A stretch of 64,000 nt of DNA from Bacteroidota bacterium (GTDB taxonomy: Bacteria; Bacteroidota; Bacteroidia; B-17B0; Aurantibacillaceae): the NCBI GenBank assembly GCA_030684395.1, contig JAUXTT010000042.1:124001-188000 (forward strand), read 5' to 3'. The first letter of the stretch is position 1. Every line of letters begins with the position of its first letter. This document shows positions 8,741-17,349 of the stretch, piece after piece. A program made the position numbers and the translations under genes. The notes under the pieces were generated by a model that was given only the letters and a program-made list of their open reading frames with translations, ran no database searches and had not been told where the DNA came from.

Positions 8741-10306
8741 ATGAGTACACCTGAAGATCAATTTAAGAATGTTATTTCCCATGCCAAAGAGTATGGATTT
8801 ATTTTTCAAAGCAGTGAAATTTACGACGGCTTAAGCGCAGTTTATGACTATGGTCAGAACGGAGCTGAACTAAAAAAGAATATACGCGACTATTGGTGGC
8901 GCAGTATGGTGCAAATGAATGAGAACATCGTTGGTATCGACGCCTCTATCTTTATGCATCCAACTACCTGGAAAGCGAGCGGACACGTGGATGCTTTCAA
9001 TGATCCGTTGATAGATAACAAAGACAGTAAAAAGCGTTACCGTGCTGATGTGTTGATTGAAGATCACATGGCTAAAATCGAAGACAAAATCAAAAAAGAG
9101 GTGGAAAAGGCTGCAAAGCGTTTTGAAGGATTTGATGAAGCTATGTTCAGAAGCACCAATGCACGTGTATTGGAGTATCAGGCAAAAAAAGATGAGATCG
9201 AATCCCGCTTTAAAAAAGCATTGGAAGATAACGACCTCGGAGAAGTAAAAAAGATTATTGAAGATCTGGAAATAGTTTGCCCTGTTAGCGGAAGTCGCAA
9301 CTGGACCGATGTTCGTCAGTTCAATTTAATGTTCTCTACTTCAATGGGAGCAGTTACCGATGACTCAAATATTATTTATTTACGTCCGGAAACAGCACAA
9401 GGTATTTTTGTGAACTATCTGAACGTACAAAAAACAGGAAGGATGAAAATTCCTTTTGGCATTGCACAAACAGGTAAAGCTTTCCGTAACGAGATCGTTG
9501 CTCGTCAGTTCATTTTCCGTATGCGCGAGTTCGAACAAATGGAAATGCAATTCTTTGTTCGTCCGGGAACTGAAAGCGAATGGTATGAGAAATGGAAAAC
9601 TACACGTATAGCTTGGCACAAGGCTTTAGGCTTAGGCGAAAAGAAATACCGTTTCCATGATCATATTAAATTAGCGCATTATGCAAAAGCTGCTGCTGAT
9701 ATTGAATTTGAATTTCCGTTTGGATTTAAAGAATTAGAAGGTATTCACTCACGTGGTGATTTTGATTTGAAACAACACGAGCAATTCAGTGGAAAAAAAC
9801 TGCAATACTTCGATCCTGAATTAAATCAAAGCTACGTTCCTTATGTAGTAGAAACATCGGTTGGTTTAGATCGTTTGTTCCTTGCTATTCTTTCAACATC
9901 ATTTAAAGAAGAAACAATTGAAAACGGAGAAACCCGTACCGTATTAAGTTTGCCGCCGCAATTAGCTCCCATTAAAGTTGCGATCTTTCCTTTAATGGGT
10001 AAAGACGGTATGCCTGAAAAAGCGATGGAGATCTTCAATACATTACGTTTCGATCACAATGTCACTTACGAAGAAAAAGATAATATTGGTAAACGTTACC
10101 GCAGACAGGATGCCATCGGTACTCCGTATTGTATTACGGTAGATCAACAAAGTTTAGTGGACAATACAGTTACTATCCGTGATCGCGATACCATGTTACA
10201 GGAACGTGTTGCCATTTCTGCAATCCCAGCAATGATAGATGAGAAGGTGAATATGAAACATTTGTTGAAGATGTTAGCGGAAGTGCCTAGCAAAGAAACA
10301 GTGTAA
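8741..10306 (+). CDS. glyS: Glycyl-tRNA synthetase, homodimeric class II type
   Basis: Charges tRNA-Gly with glycine in the cytoplasm. The 521-residue single-chain enzyme is the alpha2 type, not the alpha2beta2 glyQ/glyS type. N-terminal sequence SHAKEYGFIFQSSEIY and YDYGQNGAELKKNIRDYWW are family hallmarks. The class II core has LRPETAQGIFVNY, a motif-2 region GKAFRNEIVARQF with MREFEQMEMQFF, and motif 3 ETSVGLDRLFLAIL. The C-terminal anticodon-binding domain (VAIFPLMGKDG, IGKRYRRQDAIGTPYC) is complete. It is monocistronic with its own terminator. Confidence 0.97.
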   Translation: MSTPEDQFKNVISHAKEYGFIFQSSEIYDGLSAVYDYGQNGAELKKNIRDYWWRSMVQMNENIVGIDASIFMHPTTWKASGHVDAFNDPLIDNKDSKKRYRADVLIEDHMAKIEDKIKKEVEKAAKRFEGFDEAMFRSTNARVLEYQAKKDEIESRFKKALEDNDLGEVKKIIEDLEIVCPVSGSRNWTDVRQFNLMFSTSMGAVTDDSNIIYLRPETAQGIFVNYLNVQKTGRMKIPFGIAQTGKAFRNEIVARQFIFRMREFEQMEMQFFVRPGTESEWYEKWKTTRIAWHKALGLGEKKYRFHDHIKLAHYAKAAADIEFEFPFGFKELEGIHSRGDFDLKQHEQFSGKKLQYFDPELNQSYVPYVVETSVGLDRLFLAILSTSFKEETIENGETRTVLSLPPQLAPIKVAIFPLMGKDGMPEKAMEIFNTLRFDHNVTYEEKDNIGKRYRRQDAIGTPYCITVDQQSLVDNTVTIRDRDTMLQERVAISAIPAMIDEKVNMKHLLKMLAEVPSKETV

Positions 10307-10330
10307 AGACTTATTAACAATTATATTTGA

Positions 10331-10364
10331 AAGCCGATCAAGCAAATGTTTGGTCGGCTTTTTT
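10331..10364 (+). terminator. Rho-independent terminator of glyS
   Basis: AAGCCGA (10331-10337) pairs with TCGGCTT (10354-10360), with partial extension of the stem inwards, and runs into a TTTTTT tract. It lies 24 bp after the glyS stop. Confidence 0.85.
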
Positions 10365-10470
10365 AATATCCAATACTTACCTATTTCAGAATGTATAGCC
10401 TCTTTATATCAGTATCAATAAATGTTATTAGCATTTGTTACAAAAACGCCAAAATGTTGTCAAAATAGCC

Positions 10471-10478
10471 TAGGTTTG
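10471..10478 (+). promoter_or_regulatory. -7 promoter element of the caspase operon
   Basis: TAGGTTTG is a perfect TAnnTTTG match 42 bp upstream of the TTG start of the caspase gene, giving a leader of about 35 nt. No convincing -33 box is seen at 19 bp spacing. Confidence 0.45.
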
Positions 10479-10519
10479 CGTCAATACGCTGCAACTTTAG
10501 CACTTCAAAACCTACTATT

Positions 10520-13465
10520 TTGATCAAAATTCTACTTTTATCCATTTCACTTTTCATTTTTTTAGGTCCCTTACGTTCTCAAACACCTGAATTATCTGTA
10601 CAAACCGGACATACCGGAACGATCAATGCTATTAAGTTTAGCCCTGATAATACCATTTTCGCTACTACCTCTATAGATAACACCATTATTTTGTGGGAAT
10701 TCAAATCTGGTAAACAAATCAATATTTTAAGTGGTCACAAAGCTGCGGTAAATTCGATTCACTTCAATTCAAAAAAGGATGAGTTATATAGTGTTGCTGA
10801 CGACGGCTATTTAATTATCTGGGATTGGAAGAACGGGAAAATTATCCGGGAAGAAAAAATAGCTTCAGCTCCTCTAAAAATGGTCGTTTTAGATGAAAAA
10901 GAGAATAAACTATTTATTGCTTCCTCTTCTATTTATGTATTTGACTTAAAATCAACTAGTGTAAGTTCATTAGATTTTGCTTCACCTGATCTTATAACAA
11001 GTCTGGATATTAATCCATCAAAAAACCAAATTGTTTTTGGAAATGAAACAACCAAGAGTTTCTTCTTATTCGATTATTCCAAAAATCAGTTGATTAAAAA
11101 ATTACCTTACAACATTAATGCTCTTCGTTTTAGCAGAGACGGCGAGCGATTTTACGCTTCAAATAATAAAGGTGAGTTAAGAATGTGGGATTTAAACAAT
11201 TTTACAGTATTTCCAAATTACAATCTAGTAGAAACCTACTCAAAACGAAACTCTCTGATATATGCAATTGAATCCGACTCTTCTAATTTTTATATGGCAA
11301 ATAAAGAGAAATTGATTTATTGTTATAATAAGAAGGGGCAAGTTAACCATATTTTAAAAGGACATACAAAAAACCCGAAATGTATGGCATTAAGTAATGA
11401 CGGTAAGATACTACTAAGCGCAGGTGAGGATCAAAGAGTTTATGTTTGGAATACAAGTAATGGAAAATTAATCAGTACCATAGAAGGTGCCGTTAAAAAT
11501 ATTGCAGGGATTGGTTATACAAAAAACGGGCAGGGATTGGTTTTAGCATTTGAGTTAGGACAAATCAAGTACTGGAATCTGACCTCTAATTCCTTTGTAA
11601 ATTATTACTTAAGCTCAAACAAAAAAGGCTGGCAATACAACTTAATGAAGATCGATTCGGTTTCTGATACAAAAGTATTTCTCGATGCGGCATTTTACAG
11701 AACCTTTAAGCGCACAACTATTCTTAGAGAAGTCATCTGCTACAAAGTTATTTGGGACATAACAACCAACAAAGCATCGATTAGCGATTATAAAAAGAAA
11801 AAATACTCTGAGAACGACAATGTCAGAAATTTACTCGAATCAAACCAAACCACAGAAACTGCCTATAATTTTAAAACTAAAATGTCGGCACAGTACAAAG
11901 GAAACGAAATCCTATTGTTTAGTGACAAAAAACTGAATCCGGTATTAACGATCAATACAAAACATAAAGGCGGGATCAATTGCATCGCATTCAATGAGGC
12001 CTACAATTACATTACTACAGTAGGTAAAGATGGAATGCTTAAAAACTGGAGCATGTCCGGCGAATTAACCGGAATCATGGGCACTTTCAATGAAAAAGAT
12101 TTCTTATTGATGAATAAAGATAATTATTACTATACTTCCAAGGGAGCATTAAAAGATATAGGTTATAGAATTGAAAGTTCCATCTTTTCTTTTGATCAAT
12201 TTGATCTGAAATACAATCGCCCCGATTTGGCTTTAAGAGGCTTTCCACACATTGATACAGTTTTATTGAATAGCTATAAAAGTGCATACTACAAGCGTTT
12301 GAAAAAAAGCGACCTGAAAGAGGAAGATATTATTGTAAATCAAAATGCACCATCTATTAAGATAGACCTCCCGGCAAATCTTTATACGGAATCAGACAAA
12401 TTCGAATTCACCATTCATGCAAAGGACACACTTTTGCTCCTCGAAAAATTATTCATTAGTATTAATGGAGTGCCTGTTGGAAATAAATATGGTGAAAATA
12501 TAGGTCAAAAAAGTCTCAATAAAAAAATAAGCCTGGAACTAAATGCCGACGAAAATAATATTCAGGTCTATGTCACAAATTCGAACAAAGCTAATTCCTT
12601 AAAACAGTCATTTAAGATCATATTAACATCTAAAAGCCAAAAGCCCGATCTTTATCTTGCATGTATTGGAGCGGGTCACTACGAACAAAAGAGCTTTAAT
12701 CTAGAGTATGCAGAAAAAGATGCAAAAGATGTGATTGAATTATTTAAAAAATCTAAACTCTATGGAAACATATACACCAAATTACTAGTCGATGCATCTG
12801 TAACAAAGGATAGTCTTGAAAAAGTTAAAAGTTTTTTTTCGGGAGCTAAAATAAATGATATTGTAATATTATTTGTTGCAGGTCACGGTATATTAGATAA
12901 GAACCTTGATTATTATTTATCTACTTATGATGTTGACTTTGCTGATCCTGCCAGGAAAGGGATCTCATATGAATCTTTAGATAATATAATGGATAACATT
13001 AAGTCCAGAAAAAAAGTATTGTTGATTGATGCATGTCATAGTGGTGAAATTGACAAAGATGAAGTAGAAATTAAACCCGAAGAAAATCTAAAATCGGATG
13101 ATAAGTTAACATTCAGGGCTGCCGGCACATCCATTAAAAAGAAAGGAGACATAAAACTAAAAAGTTCATTCGAATTATCAAAAGTATTATTTGCTGATAT
13201 GCGCTTAAACAATGGCACAACCGTTATTTCATCTGCCGGTGGCGCAGAGTATGCGTTGGAAAGTAAAGAATGGAAAAACGGTGCATTTACCTTTTGTTTT
13301 TTGAAAGGATTAAAAAAGAAAAAAGCTGATGTAAATAGTGATGGCGAAATTTCACTAAGCGAATTACAGGAATACCTTTCAATTACCGTATCTGATCTAA
13401 CGGATGGTAAACAAATTTCAACCAGCAGAGCGGAAAATCTTCAAAACGACTTCAGAATATGGTAA
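10520..13465 (+). CDS. Exported WD40-repeat caspase-family (C14) protein, operon copy
   Basis: Predicted exported cysteine peptidase of 981 residues. The start is TTG: the frame is open upstream to a TAG at 10466 with no ATG, and TTG is the only start giving the signal peptide MIKILLLSISLF...LRSQ. WD40-type blades fill about 25-560 (GHTGTINAIKFSPD, GHKAAVNSIHFNS, GHTKNPKCMALSNDG). A linker follows (FDQFDLKYNRPDLALRGF) with a small beta domain. The C14 domain from about 710 has the dyad His789 (FVAGHGILD) and Cys839 (LIDACHSGE). An EF-hand-like loop, DVNSDGEISLSE, is at 937-948. It ends inside the start of the next gene (ATGGTAA). Substrate and trigger are unknown. A 1068-residue paralog lies at 20976. 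Confidence 0.88.
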   Translation: MIKILLLSISLFIFLGPLRSQTPELSVQTGHTGTINAIKFSPDNTIFATTSIDNTIILWEFKSGKQINILSGHKAAVNSIHFNSKKDELYSVADDGYLIIWDWKNGKIIREEKIASAPLKMVVLDEKENKLFIASSSIYVFDLKSTSVSSLDFASPDLITSLDINPSKNQIVFGNETTKSFFLFDYSKNQLIKKLPYNINALRFSRDGERFYASNNKGELRMWDLNNFTVFPNYNLVETYSKRNSLIYAIESDSSNFYMANKEKLIYCYNKKGQVNHILKGHTKNPKCMALSNDGKILLSAGEDQRVYVWNTSNGKLISTIEGAVKNIAGIGYTKNGQGLVLAFELGQIKYWNLTSNSFVNYYLSSNKKGWQYNLMKIDSVSDTKVFLDAAFYRTFKRTTILREVICYKVIWDITTNKASISDYKKKKYSENDNVRNLLESNQTTETAYNFKTKMSAQYKGNEILLFSDKKLNPVLTINTKHKGGINCIAFNEAYNYITTVGKDGMLKNWSMSGELTGIMGTFNEKDFLLMNKDNYYYTSKGALKDIGYRIESSIFSFDQFDLKYNRPDLALRGFPHIDTVLLNSYKSAYYKRLKKSDLKEEDIIVNQNAPSIKIDLPANLYTESDKFEFTIHAKDTLLLLEKLFISINGVPVGNKYGENIGQKSLNKKISLELNADENNIQVYVTNSNKANSLKQSFKIILTSKSQKPDLYLACIGAGHYEQKSFNLEYAEKDAKDVIELFKKSKLYGNIYTKLLVDASVTKDSLEKVKSFFSGAKINDIVILFVAGHGILDKNLDYYLSTYDVDFADPARKGISYESLDNIMDNIKSRKKVLLIDACHSGEIDKDEVEIKPEENLKSDDKLTFRAAGTSIKKKGDIKLKSSFELSKVLFADMRLNNGTTVISSAGGAEYALESKEWKNGAFTFCFLKGLKKKKADVNSDGEISLSELQEYLSITVSDLTDGKQISTSRAENLQNDFRIW

Positions 13466-14970
13466 AAAGATCACACTGCTATACTTTAGTATTGCTTTTT
13501 TTTATACTTGGAAAACAGTATTCCATTGCTCAGAGCCTCGAAATTGGACTGAAGATAGCGTTTACAAACGATAAGTTAAAAATTGATGAAAATACAGTTA
13601 TTGCGCCTTTAGTTGATAGAGTAACGCAGATAAGTGTCGAAAACAATAATATGCTCTTCACCAAAGTAAAATCTCCTTTGGGTATTTATGCTAAATTTTA
13701 TCCTACTAATAACAATCTGTTTTTTATGCAGGACTATTACTCAATGGTTTATGAGCATAACTACACTCAGGAATATAACACCATCAAAACCAATGGAGAA
13801 GTTAATCAGGATGGTGATATAGGATTCACCAAGTTTCAATATAAAAAAAGAATAACCAATTTATTGATCGGGTATGATTTTCCAAAAACCAAAAAAGGGA
13901 AATTCTATCTTTTAGGTGGTTTACAATACTCGAACCAAAACCTGAACTCCTTTACACCAAATCCCCCGGGTAAAGAAGAAAACATGGCACATTATGAAAG
14001 CGATGCGTCAAAGATTCAATCTTATTACCAGCAATTGAAGAGAAGTAATATTGGATTTGTAACCGGTTTTGGTTTAAAGCAAGGCAGATTGTCTACACAT
14101 TTACAATTCACGCTGAATCCCTTTATTAAAAACACTACTGGGATCACACAAAATACATCAGTACTTCAATTTGATGTTTCCTATTGTTTATTTAAGAAGA
14201 ACTTATTGCGAACACAATATCAATCAAAAAATACTACTCACTCAAAAACCAAACTTTCAGGATCGAAAGCAAAGCTTATATTCATTGTCTTTTCTGAAGG
14301 AAAGATCTACGCCAGGTTAAGTCAATTTAGCTATCAGGATAAATTTTTAATTAGCGGGGGAGGATATCTTAAGATTGATGTTACCAAGTCACCTGAAGTA
14401 AGCGAGTTACCCGGCCTAGGTTTGGGATATCAGGTGAAGTTAAGAAAATCCTTTTGGTTCAAAAATACGTTTCATCAAAACAGAACAATATTTACATATC
14501 AGAAAGAGGGCATTTTAGAGGGAGGGTTATTCGAGGCGCATTCTAACACTTATTATTATATTCCTATTAATGACAATACATCCAAAATGGAAACTAAATT
14601 AGGACACCTGAGAGTTAATTTATCATTGTGCTATAACAGCTTCAAAAAGAATTCTCTTTTTGCAGAAGCTGGACTTCAGATCAACAGATGGACTTACGTA
14701 GATAATGATATTAGTGTTGACGGAGGAACCGGTACCGTAGAAATGATCGAATATCCCGGGTTTCGACAAAACCTTGCTCTAAAAAAACAAGTATTAGGCG
14801 TAGGTGCTACTGTTGGTTACAAGTTCAATAATCTCCTTATTTATATCGCCTGTAGTCAAACATTAGGTCAACTAAATACCCCGAGTGAATCTGCAACAAT
14901 GGGAAAATTTTCAGATATAAAAGGTGGTGTGGCTTACCAGTTTTCGAAATTTTACTTTAATAAAAAATAG
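13459..14970 (+). CDS. Predicted outer-membrane beta-barrel protein in the caspase operon
   Basis: Not assigned to a named family. The 503-residue product has a signal peptide (MVKRSHCYTLVLLFFIL...YSIAQ) and alternating hydrophobic/polar strands with many aromatic residues, as in an outer-membrane barrel (KFYLLGGLQYSNQNLNSF, SLCYNSFKKNSLFAEAGLQI, GVAYQFSKFYF). The chain ends soon after an aromatic strand. Its ATG overlaps the stop of the caspase gene by 7 bp, and the next gene starts 1 bp after its stop, so translation of the three is probably coupled. Context suggests a membrane partner or channel for the exported caspase; that is inference. Confidence 0.7.
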   Translation: MVKRSHCYTLVLLFFILGKQYSIAQSLEIGLKIAFTNDKLKIDENTVIAPLVDRVTQISVENNNMLFTKVKSPLGIYAKFYPTNNNLFFMQDYYSMVYEHNYTQEYNTIKTNGEVNQDGDIGFTKFQYKKRITNLLIGYDFPKTKKGKFYLLGGLQYSNQNLNSFTPNPPGKEENMAHYESDASKIQSYYQQLKRSNIGFVTGFGLKQGRLSTHLQFTLNPFIKNTTGITQNTSVLQFDVSYCLFKKNLLRTQYQSKNTTHSKTKLSGSKAKLIFIVFSEGKIYARLSQFSYQDKFLISGGGYLKIDVTKSPEVSELPGLGLGYQVKLRKSFWFKNTFHQNRTIFTYQKEGILEGGLFEAHSNTYYYIPINDNTSKMETKLGHLRVNLSLCYNSFKKNSLFAEAGLQINRWTYVDNDISVDGGTGTVEMIEYPGFRQNLALKKQVLGVGATVGYKFNNLLIYIACSQTLGQLNTPSESATMGKFSDIKGGVAYQFSKFYFNKK

Positions 14971-14971
14971 T

Positions 14972-15496
14972 ATGAAAATATTCATAAACACTTTAGTACT
15001 GTTACTTTTTATGCAATTGTTTTTAGGTTGCAGTAAAATAGTACATGACGATACAAAAGCTTTACCGGACCCTTCAAAACACGTATTTATTCTGTCACCG
15101 GGTACAGATACAACAGGAATCCGCCCGGAAATTATTTTTGAAATAAGCGATAGCACGTTTACGACCGATCCCTATTTTAATTATTATGTTTATATCAATC
15201 AAAACTCTCCAACAGATCTGAGGTTTAGAGCTTATTACACCACTTTTTCATTAATCGATAAAGAATTCCGTAATCCGGCTTATCTAACTTTCAATTATCA
15301 AAATACGGATGACTTAACGGGAGCAAGTGTATATAAAATTAAATATAACGCAAACAATAATGTTCAAACTGTCACTTTTAATGATACGGCTAACTGGGTA
15401 GAGATGCCTAATGTACTTGTAGATCCACTTGAAAAAACATATAAAATCCCAATCAATGATTTTTTACATGTTTATTTTATGGCTAAAAAACCTTAA
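14972..15496 (+). CDS. Predicted lipoprotein in the caspase operon
   Basis: Lipoprotein of 174 residues with no recognised domain. The start at 14972 is chosen over an in-frame ATG 48 bp upstream because it opens into a lipoprotein signal (MKIFINTLVLLLFM...LFLGC) with the lipid-modified Cys about 22 residues in, and because it sits 1 bp after the upstream stop. The mature part is beta-rich with an IRPEIIFEISDSTFTTD stretch. It is the third gene of the WD40-caspase operon and is followed within 20 bp by an inverted-repeat element. A role in anchoring or inhibiting the caspase is possible but not shown. Confidence 0.7.
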   Translation: MKIFINTLVLLLFMQLFLGCSKIVHDDTKALPDPSKHVFILSPGTDTTGIRPEIIFEISDSTFTTDPYFNYYVYINQNSPTDLRFRAYYTTFSLIDKEFRNPAYLTFNYQNTDDLTGASVYKIKYNANNNVQTVTFNDTANWVEMPNVLVDPLEKTYKIPINDFLHVYFMAKKP

Positions 15497-15512
15497 TGTC
15501 GTTTTTTCTGTA

Positions 15513-15884
15513 ATTAGTCGTCCCTCAAAAAGTATTCAGGTATTTATCGATACAAGGAACATATCTTTTGCTGCATAAATGTTTGGCCACTCTGTGACCA
15601 GTATTCATCTATTAACATTAAATTACTAATATTTGGCCCCCGCCCGTCCGCTAGGCGGGTGCTGGAACCGTGCTTTGTAAGAATTTGCTCCAGAGGAGCA
15701 AAACAATAATATTACAAGCAATCAAAGTTTGTAAGGTTACAGAATAGCCAAATGTTTTCATGTATGGTAAATATCTGCAAGAATTTTAAAGCAGGTCAAA
15801 GATCCCTTGCAATACGGAACAATATAATTTTGACTGAATCTCCTTTATTAATAGTATTTGTGGAGTATTTGAGGGGCGACTAAT
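15513..15884. mobile_element. MITE-like inverted-repeat element, copy 1
   Basis: Non-coding element of about 370 bp bounded by TTAGTCGTCCCTCAAA and its near inverse TTTGAGGGGCGACTAA. A second copy at 24227-24574 is about 85-90% identical by eye. Internal hairpins: GGCCACTCTGTGACC (15585-15599), TGCTCCAGAGGAGCA (15686-15700) and GGTTACAGAATAGCC (15735-15749). This copy has a GC-rich palindromic insertion (CCCGCCCGTCCGCTAGGCGGG, near 15638-15660) where copy 2 has a simple hairpin. The flanks TAATTA/TAATCA may be a degenerate target duplication. No transposase is present, so it would need one supplied elsewhere. Confidence 0.7.
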
Positions 15885-16063
15885 CAATAGGGATTGAATA
15901 TAAAGTATTTGCTTAAAAAAGCCCATTGGTTATTCTTATTAAGAATTGTCTTTATCGTACGAATGATCAATCTCAGGTCAGAACAAAACGCATTAAAACA
16001 CAACTCCATATAGTCGTTATTCTGATAAATTTTAACTCAAATGGTCTATTATAATTATCCGCC
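15885..16063. other. Intergenic stretch with no recognised feature
   Basis: The 180 bp between the repeat element and the DUF4349 gene are AT-rich, with stops in all frames. No clear hairpin, promoter or RNA gene is seen. Confidence 0.6.
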
Positions 16064-16966
16064 TTATTTCTGCCCTTTTAACTTATCATAGATCCATACA
16101 ATGCAGAAAGAGGCGCCTGATGCAAAAAACACAATCAGCATAAAAATACAAAAATAATTAATGGTCCATTCCAAAGCTACTTTAGCACGGTGCATAAAAC
16201 TAATTGGTATAAAACGACCTTCAGCTAAAGTAAACTGAACAGTACAAAATTCATTCTCAGCATCGAAATCGCCAAGCGAAACACCAAGTCCTTGTAATTG
16301 CTCTTCGATCTCCAGGATACGGTTGCTTAGTGCAATAAACTCATCTATCTTTCCTTCTTTATTTTTTAATTCAATTAAAGTATTGCGGGTCTTTTCAAGA
16401 GAAGCTTTTTGGGCATTTAGATTTCGATACTCGTTTGTTTTGTCTGTTTTAGTTACCTGTATCGATTTTAATTTCCCAACCTGTTTCATCTCTGCAAGAA
16501 AACTATCAAAGCTTTCCGGAGGAACTCCAATGGATAAATGTAACTCCCGATTTCCTGGATTACCTTCGGTGTGCTCGTATTGTATCAACGCATTGTACTT
16601 TTTAACCTTTTCGCGAATAGCTTTGTCATCTGGCTCAAATTTATCAGACTTTGCTTTGAGTGAAGCGATCTTCTCAAACTTCTGCTCTCCAGTTTGTACA
16701 TCCGTTTTGCCTCCATCATCATTTGTATTTTCCTTCACAGATTCCACTTTGTCCTTTGTCCCAATGTCCATTTTGCGGCTCCATTGTGAGCTTGCATAAT
16801 TTTTTTTCGCTTCTATGTTATTAAGGTAATCACTTATGTATTCATTTTCTTCATAGCCTTTCATATTAGGATCGGTATATCCATATATAAACCGAAACAC
16901 ATAAAGCGCAACAAAGCACAATAAAAAATATTTTACAAGTCTTAAGATCCGTTTAACTTTTTCCAT
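16064..16966 (-). CDS. DUF4349 family membrane protein
   Basis: Membrane-anchored protein of 300 residues. It has an N-terminal transmembrane segment (residues 10-28, LVKYFLLCFVALYVFRFIY), a periplasmic region with a coiled coil of about 50 residues (NAQKASLEKTRNTLIELKN to ILEIEEQLQGL), and a C-terminal membrane segment (YFCIFMLIVFFASGASFCIV) ending in DKLKGQK. The central GNRELHLSIGVPPESFDSFL and ILEIEEQLQGLGVSLGDFD regions match DUF4349. The family's function is unknown. It is monocistronic and divergent from the desaturase gene. Confidence 0.85.
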   Translation of the reverse strand: MEKVKRILRLVKYFLLCFVALYVFRFIYGYTDPNMKGYEENEYISDYLNNIEAKKNYASSQWSRKMDIGTKDKVESVKENTNDDGGKTDVQTGEQKFEKIASLKAKSDKFEPDDKAIREKVKKYNALIQYEHTEGNPGNRELHLSIGVPPESFDSFLAEMKQVGKLKSIQVTKTDKTNEYRNLNAQKASLEKTRNTLIELKNKEGKIDEFIALSNRILEIEEQLQGLGVSLGDFDAENEFCTVQFTLAEGRFIPISFMHRAKVALEWTINYFCIFMLIVFFASGASFCIVWIYDKLKGQK

Positions 16967-17349
16967 ATGTATTGTTTTATAGTAAATATAATTAAACAGC
17001 GGATATTATGAAATATAAATTATTAACTCATAACATCATCAGGAGCGCTTTTACAATGAGGTGCCCTAAAAACGTAACAAGCTCATTTATCCCATTCTTT
17101 AATTTAAGTGTTACCTACTCCTGTATTTAACAAAAGATGTGCTTACGTTAAAGATGCACAAACACAAAACCCATTACGTTAAACTCCATCATATATAGTC
17201 TATCTTTGTGTAAGAAGTTATACATAAAAACCAAAACACCGGTTTATTTAAAATCAATTAGTCTTTGTTCCCTATACAAAGCTTATCTAATCAAGAAGTT
17301 TATCGGAACAAAGCAAGCCTTGTAATTTATCATACAAGCAAATCAACAA
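16967..17349. other. Divergent intergenic region, 383 bp
   Basis: Holds the promoters of the DUF4349 gene (leftwards) and the desaturase (rightwards). A perfect -7 element, TATCTTTG, lies at 17201-17208, leaving a leader of about 135 nt before the desaturase. No gene or stable RNA structure was recognised. Confidence 0.5.
17201..17208 (+). promoter_or_regulatory. -7 promoter element of the desaturase
   Basis: TATCTTTG matches TAnnTTTG exactly. The long 5' leader to 17350 is unusual here and could carry regulation, for example by temperature, but no defined structure is seen. Confidence 0.45.

Noticed and set aside
10520-13465. Assigning the caspases to a known defence system such as CBASS- or gasdermin-linked proteases
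   Set aside because: Both carry signal peptides and neither has a gasdermin, CD-NTase or TIR gene beside it.
15513-15884. Classifying the element as an IS200/IS605 or RAYT derivative
   Set aside because: The small hairpins are suggestive, but such elements lack terminal inverted repeats and target duplications, which seem to be present here; the class is left open.
16323-16799. A 158-codon plus-strand frame opposite the DUF4349 gene
   Set aside because: The minus-strand product matches a known family along its length; this one is Ser/Phe/Leu-rich shadow sequence.
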